DNA of 64,000 bases from Datisca glomerata (Eukaryota > Streptophyta > Magnoliopsida > Cucurbitales > Datiscaceae): positions 175,749 through 239,748 of the forward strand of contig QANY01005049.1 of the NCBI GenBank assembly GCA_003255025.1, written 5' to 3'. This document shows, piece by piece, positions 62,570 to 64,000 of this stretch. The first letter of the stretch is position 1. Each line of letters opens with the position of its first letter. Made by a program: the position numbers and the translations under genes. The notes beneath the pieces are model-generated. The model did not search any database. It was not told the origin of the DNA and was given only the letters and a program-made list of their open reading frames with translations.

Positions 62570-63089
62570 TGAGGACAAGGAAGCAAAACACCTTGGCAAT
62601 CCTAACCAAGAAGTGGACAGCCAATAGGAGACTTTTAGGTGGATTACAAGTTTCTTATTTATTGCAATTTATATTTCTTTAATTTTTAAATTTAGTTTAG
62701 GTTATTTAAACATTTTAGGACTCTTTAGGCTTCTAGTTTTTCTATTTAAGCATGGTTTCACAATGTATTAAAAAACTTTTATCAATATAATTTCTTTGTT
62801 TTCTCTTTGGTTCTTCCTAGAACTTTTCAGACTTATCAAGAATATTCTTGTGGCGTCTAAAACCTAGACTTATAACTCACTTTTCCTTCTTGATTCTTGA
62901 GTGTGGCGTCTAAACCATACCTTTGGTTCTTTTCATAGCATCAATTTAGGTCTTAGGTCTTATACCTAAGGTTCTCTTTGTGTCATAGAAAACGGGTCAA
63001 GGTTTCTTCTTCTTTAAAATCGATACTTGGGTTCTTGAACCATCATTATTATCAGGTTTCATCCCAAAGTGACGGTGAGGTCCATATCA
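62570..63089 (+). repeat. LTR of Gypsy-3
   Basis: It begins TGAGGACAAGGAAGC and ends GGTCCATATCA, 520 bp. It is close to the reverse complement of the Gypsy-1 3' LTR, with shared blocks GGACTCTTTAGGCTT-TAGTTTT, GCATGGTTTCACAATGTATT and TTTTAGACGCC-type text. Confidence 0.85.
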
Positions 63090-63094
63090 AAAGT

Positions 63095-63655
63095 GATCAA
63101 GAAGAAGTTTTGGGAATCCTTGTGCTCCCACCACTCACTCACTTCTCATGCCCCATGGCTTATCACCATGGATTTCAATGTTATTGCCTCCCCTAGTGAG
63201 AAATCAAGAGGAGCTAAGGGATGGGATGAAGGCATCTTTGACTTCAACAAATGCACTTTCACTATTGAGGTTGAGGACCTTGCATACCGAGGTTGTCAAT
63301 TCACATGGTCAAACAAGCATCATGATGAAACCTTTATTATGTGTAAGCTGGATAGAGCCATGGCAAATATTTATTATGTGAAGCTTCTTACAAATAATTG
63401 GCATCCTCTAGGTGTCCTTTGGGCCAGATTTGGGCAGAGACTTTTGTCAGGAACTTCTTGGACTATAGACTCTATGGTGAGTGTTGTCATTCAAGACAAT
63501 CAATGGCATTGGCCAACTTCAAACACCTTTGAGCTTCTTGAGATTAGAAATGTTCCAATTCCTCCTCCCCAAGCTCAAAGACAAGATGTTTGGAAATGGA
63601 GTTCAAGTTAGAATGGAGATTTCTCTCTAAGTCTAACCTATAAGGCATTGTCTCT
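63095..63655 (+). pseudogene. LINE LA-3: rest of endonuclease joined to post-RT region
   Basis: The endonuclease goes on with FWESLCSHHSLTSHAPWLIT, MDFNVIASPSEKSRGA (GDFN has become MDFN) and GCQFTWSNKHHDET. At MANIY it jumps straight to VKLLTNNWHPLGVLWARFGQ, which in LA-1 lies after RT, so RT is deleted (36610 to 38815 in LA-1 terms). It ends in zf-RVT start sequence (KWSSS-stop-NGDFSLSLTYKAL). Confidence 0.85.
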
Positions 63656-64000
63656 AAGATCCTGGTTTTTTTAGTGAGAGAAACTCTCCCCTCTCTCTAA
63701 AATTCTGGTTTTTGTTTTTGCCTCTCCCTCCCTTAGAGGAGGCCACGACCTCTAACAATGGTTAATGATGAGTACAGTAAGCACGCTGCAGATGTTGGTA
63801 AGCAAGTTTCAGGTGGTGTTAAGAAAGATTCAGCTAGTAGGCAAGCTAAGCTTGGAGTGTCTTTCAATGGACATGCTGTTTTGAAGGATATGGTTACTAA
63901 GGGAGCTAGGGAAGCTAATGCCCATGTTATGGGTTTAAATGCTCTTAAGCAAGGTTCTAACACGAATTTGATAACTTAGAACATCGAAATTATTTCTTTA
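63656..64000 (+). mobile_element. Chimeric LINE start: LB 5' end joined to LA DUF4283
   Basis: The LB leader (GTGAGAGAAACTCTCCCC), the hairpin before the start, and ORF1 from ATG 63758 (MVNDEYSKHAADVGKQVSGG) match LB-2 closely. After KQGSNT near 63962 the DNA becomes LA-type DUF4283 sequence (AATTTGATAACTTAGAACATCG), out of the ORF1 frame: the LB frame stops at 63979, while the LA reading is FDNLEHRNYFF. The element continues beyond the window. Confidence 0.8.

Larger units (their letters stand above)
62184..63089 (+). mobile_element. Gypsy-3: 906-bp gypsy deletion derivative
   Basis: AAAGT flanks it on both sides (62179-62183, 63090-63094), and the LINE reading continues across (SNSKV to IKKKFWESLCSHH). 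It starts TGATGAGGATCCGG and ends CATATCA. Inside are a pol C-terminal piece (ITKARENRMAEALHRSM), about six 12-residue repeats (AYMEHDVASNMT), and one LTR (62570-63089). The left LTR is missing apart from a few bases. It cannot move alone. Confidence 0.85.

Noticed and set aside
62184..63089. Gypsy-3 as a plain solo LTR
   Set aside because: Its left 380 bp are pol tail and repeats; the LTR proper starts at 62570.
1..64000. tRNA, rRNA or other RNA genes
   Set aside because: No cloverleaf-like or ribosomal sequence was noticed on either strand, although a covariance-model search was not possible.

Overview
The window looks like repeat-rich nuclear DNA of a flowering plant, probably a eudicot. 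It is AT-rich and built almost entirely of transposable elements. It holds Ty1/copia and Ty3/gypsy LTR elements, LINEs with a DUF4283/zinc-knuckle ORF1, a Mutator-like element and a CACTA element. The only host-type gene seen is a broken plastid-type CPBP (CAAX-type) membrane protease, and it lies inside a LINE. I see no intact host gene, no RNA gene and no CRISPR array. Most coding pieces are pseudogenes; one LINE is nearly intact.

Layout, left. 1-1464 is intergenic. 1465-10849 is a decayed copia element (Copia-A). It carries an unrelated insert in its integrase (about 3530-5275) and a solo LTR of Tat/Ogre type in its RNase H (7380-9358, with a 5-bp target duplication). A ~280-bp inverted repeat flanks it (1150-1440 and 11690-11965). 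12573-16056 is a Mutator-like element with a 9-bp target duplication. 16060-19995 is a second copia (Copia-B). 19992-22510 is a CACTA remnant with a LINE fragment inside. 22515 to about 27000 is a minus-strand Ale/Retrofit-like copia (Copia-C), cut off in its reverse transcriptase.

Layout, middle. Three LINE families are named here LA, LB and LC. LA-1 (32948-39815, plus) is full length. It sits in an older minus-strand LC copy and has a 9-bp target duplication. LA-2 (29184-32646, minus) is a deletion derivative placed head to head with LA-1. 42181-55575 is a large minus-strand gypsy element (Gypsy-1), broken open by LINE LB-1 (14-bp target duplication), by a composite of LTR pieces (46404-49369), and by LINE LB-2. 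The centre of LB-2 is replaced by the protease gene fragment.

Layout, right. 55957-60108 is a plus-strand gypsy (Gypsy-2) whose integrase is split by an internally inverted LINE piece (LB-3). 60109-63655 is a third LA copy (LA-3), interrupted by a 906-bp gypsy derivative (Gypsy-3) with a 5-bp target duplication. From about 63656 a LINE starts with LB sequence and switches to LA sequence near the window edge.

The parts do not form a working pathway; they record successive insertions and repairs. The most interesting points are the intron-bearing host gene fragment inside a LINE, the shared architecture of the LINE families (hairpin before the ORF1 start, ATGA-type ORF1/ORF2 overlap, GGGG/CCCC hairpin in the 3' tail), the LB/LA chimera, and several precise foldback or palindromic repeats.
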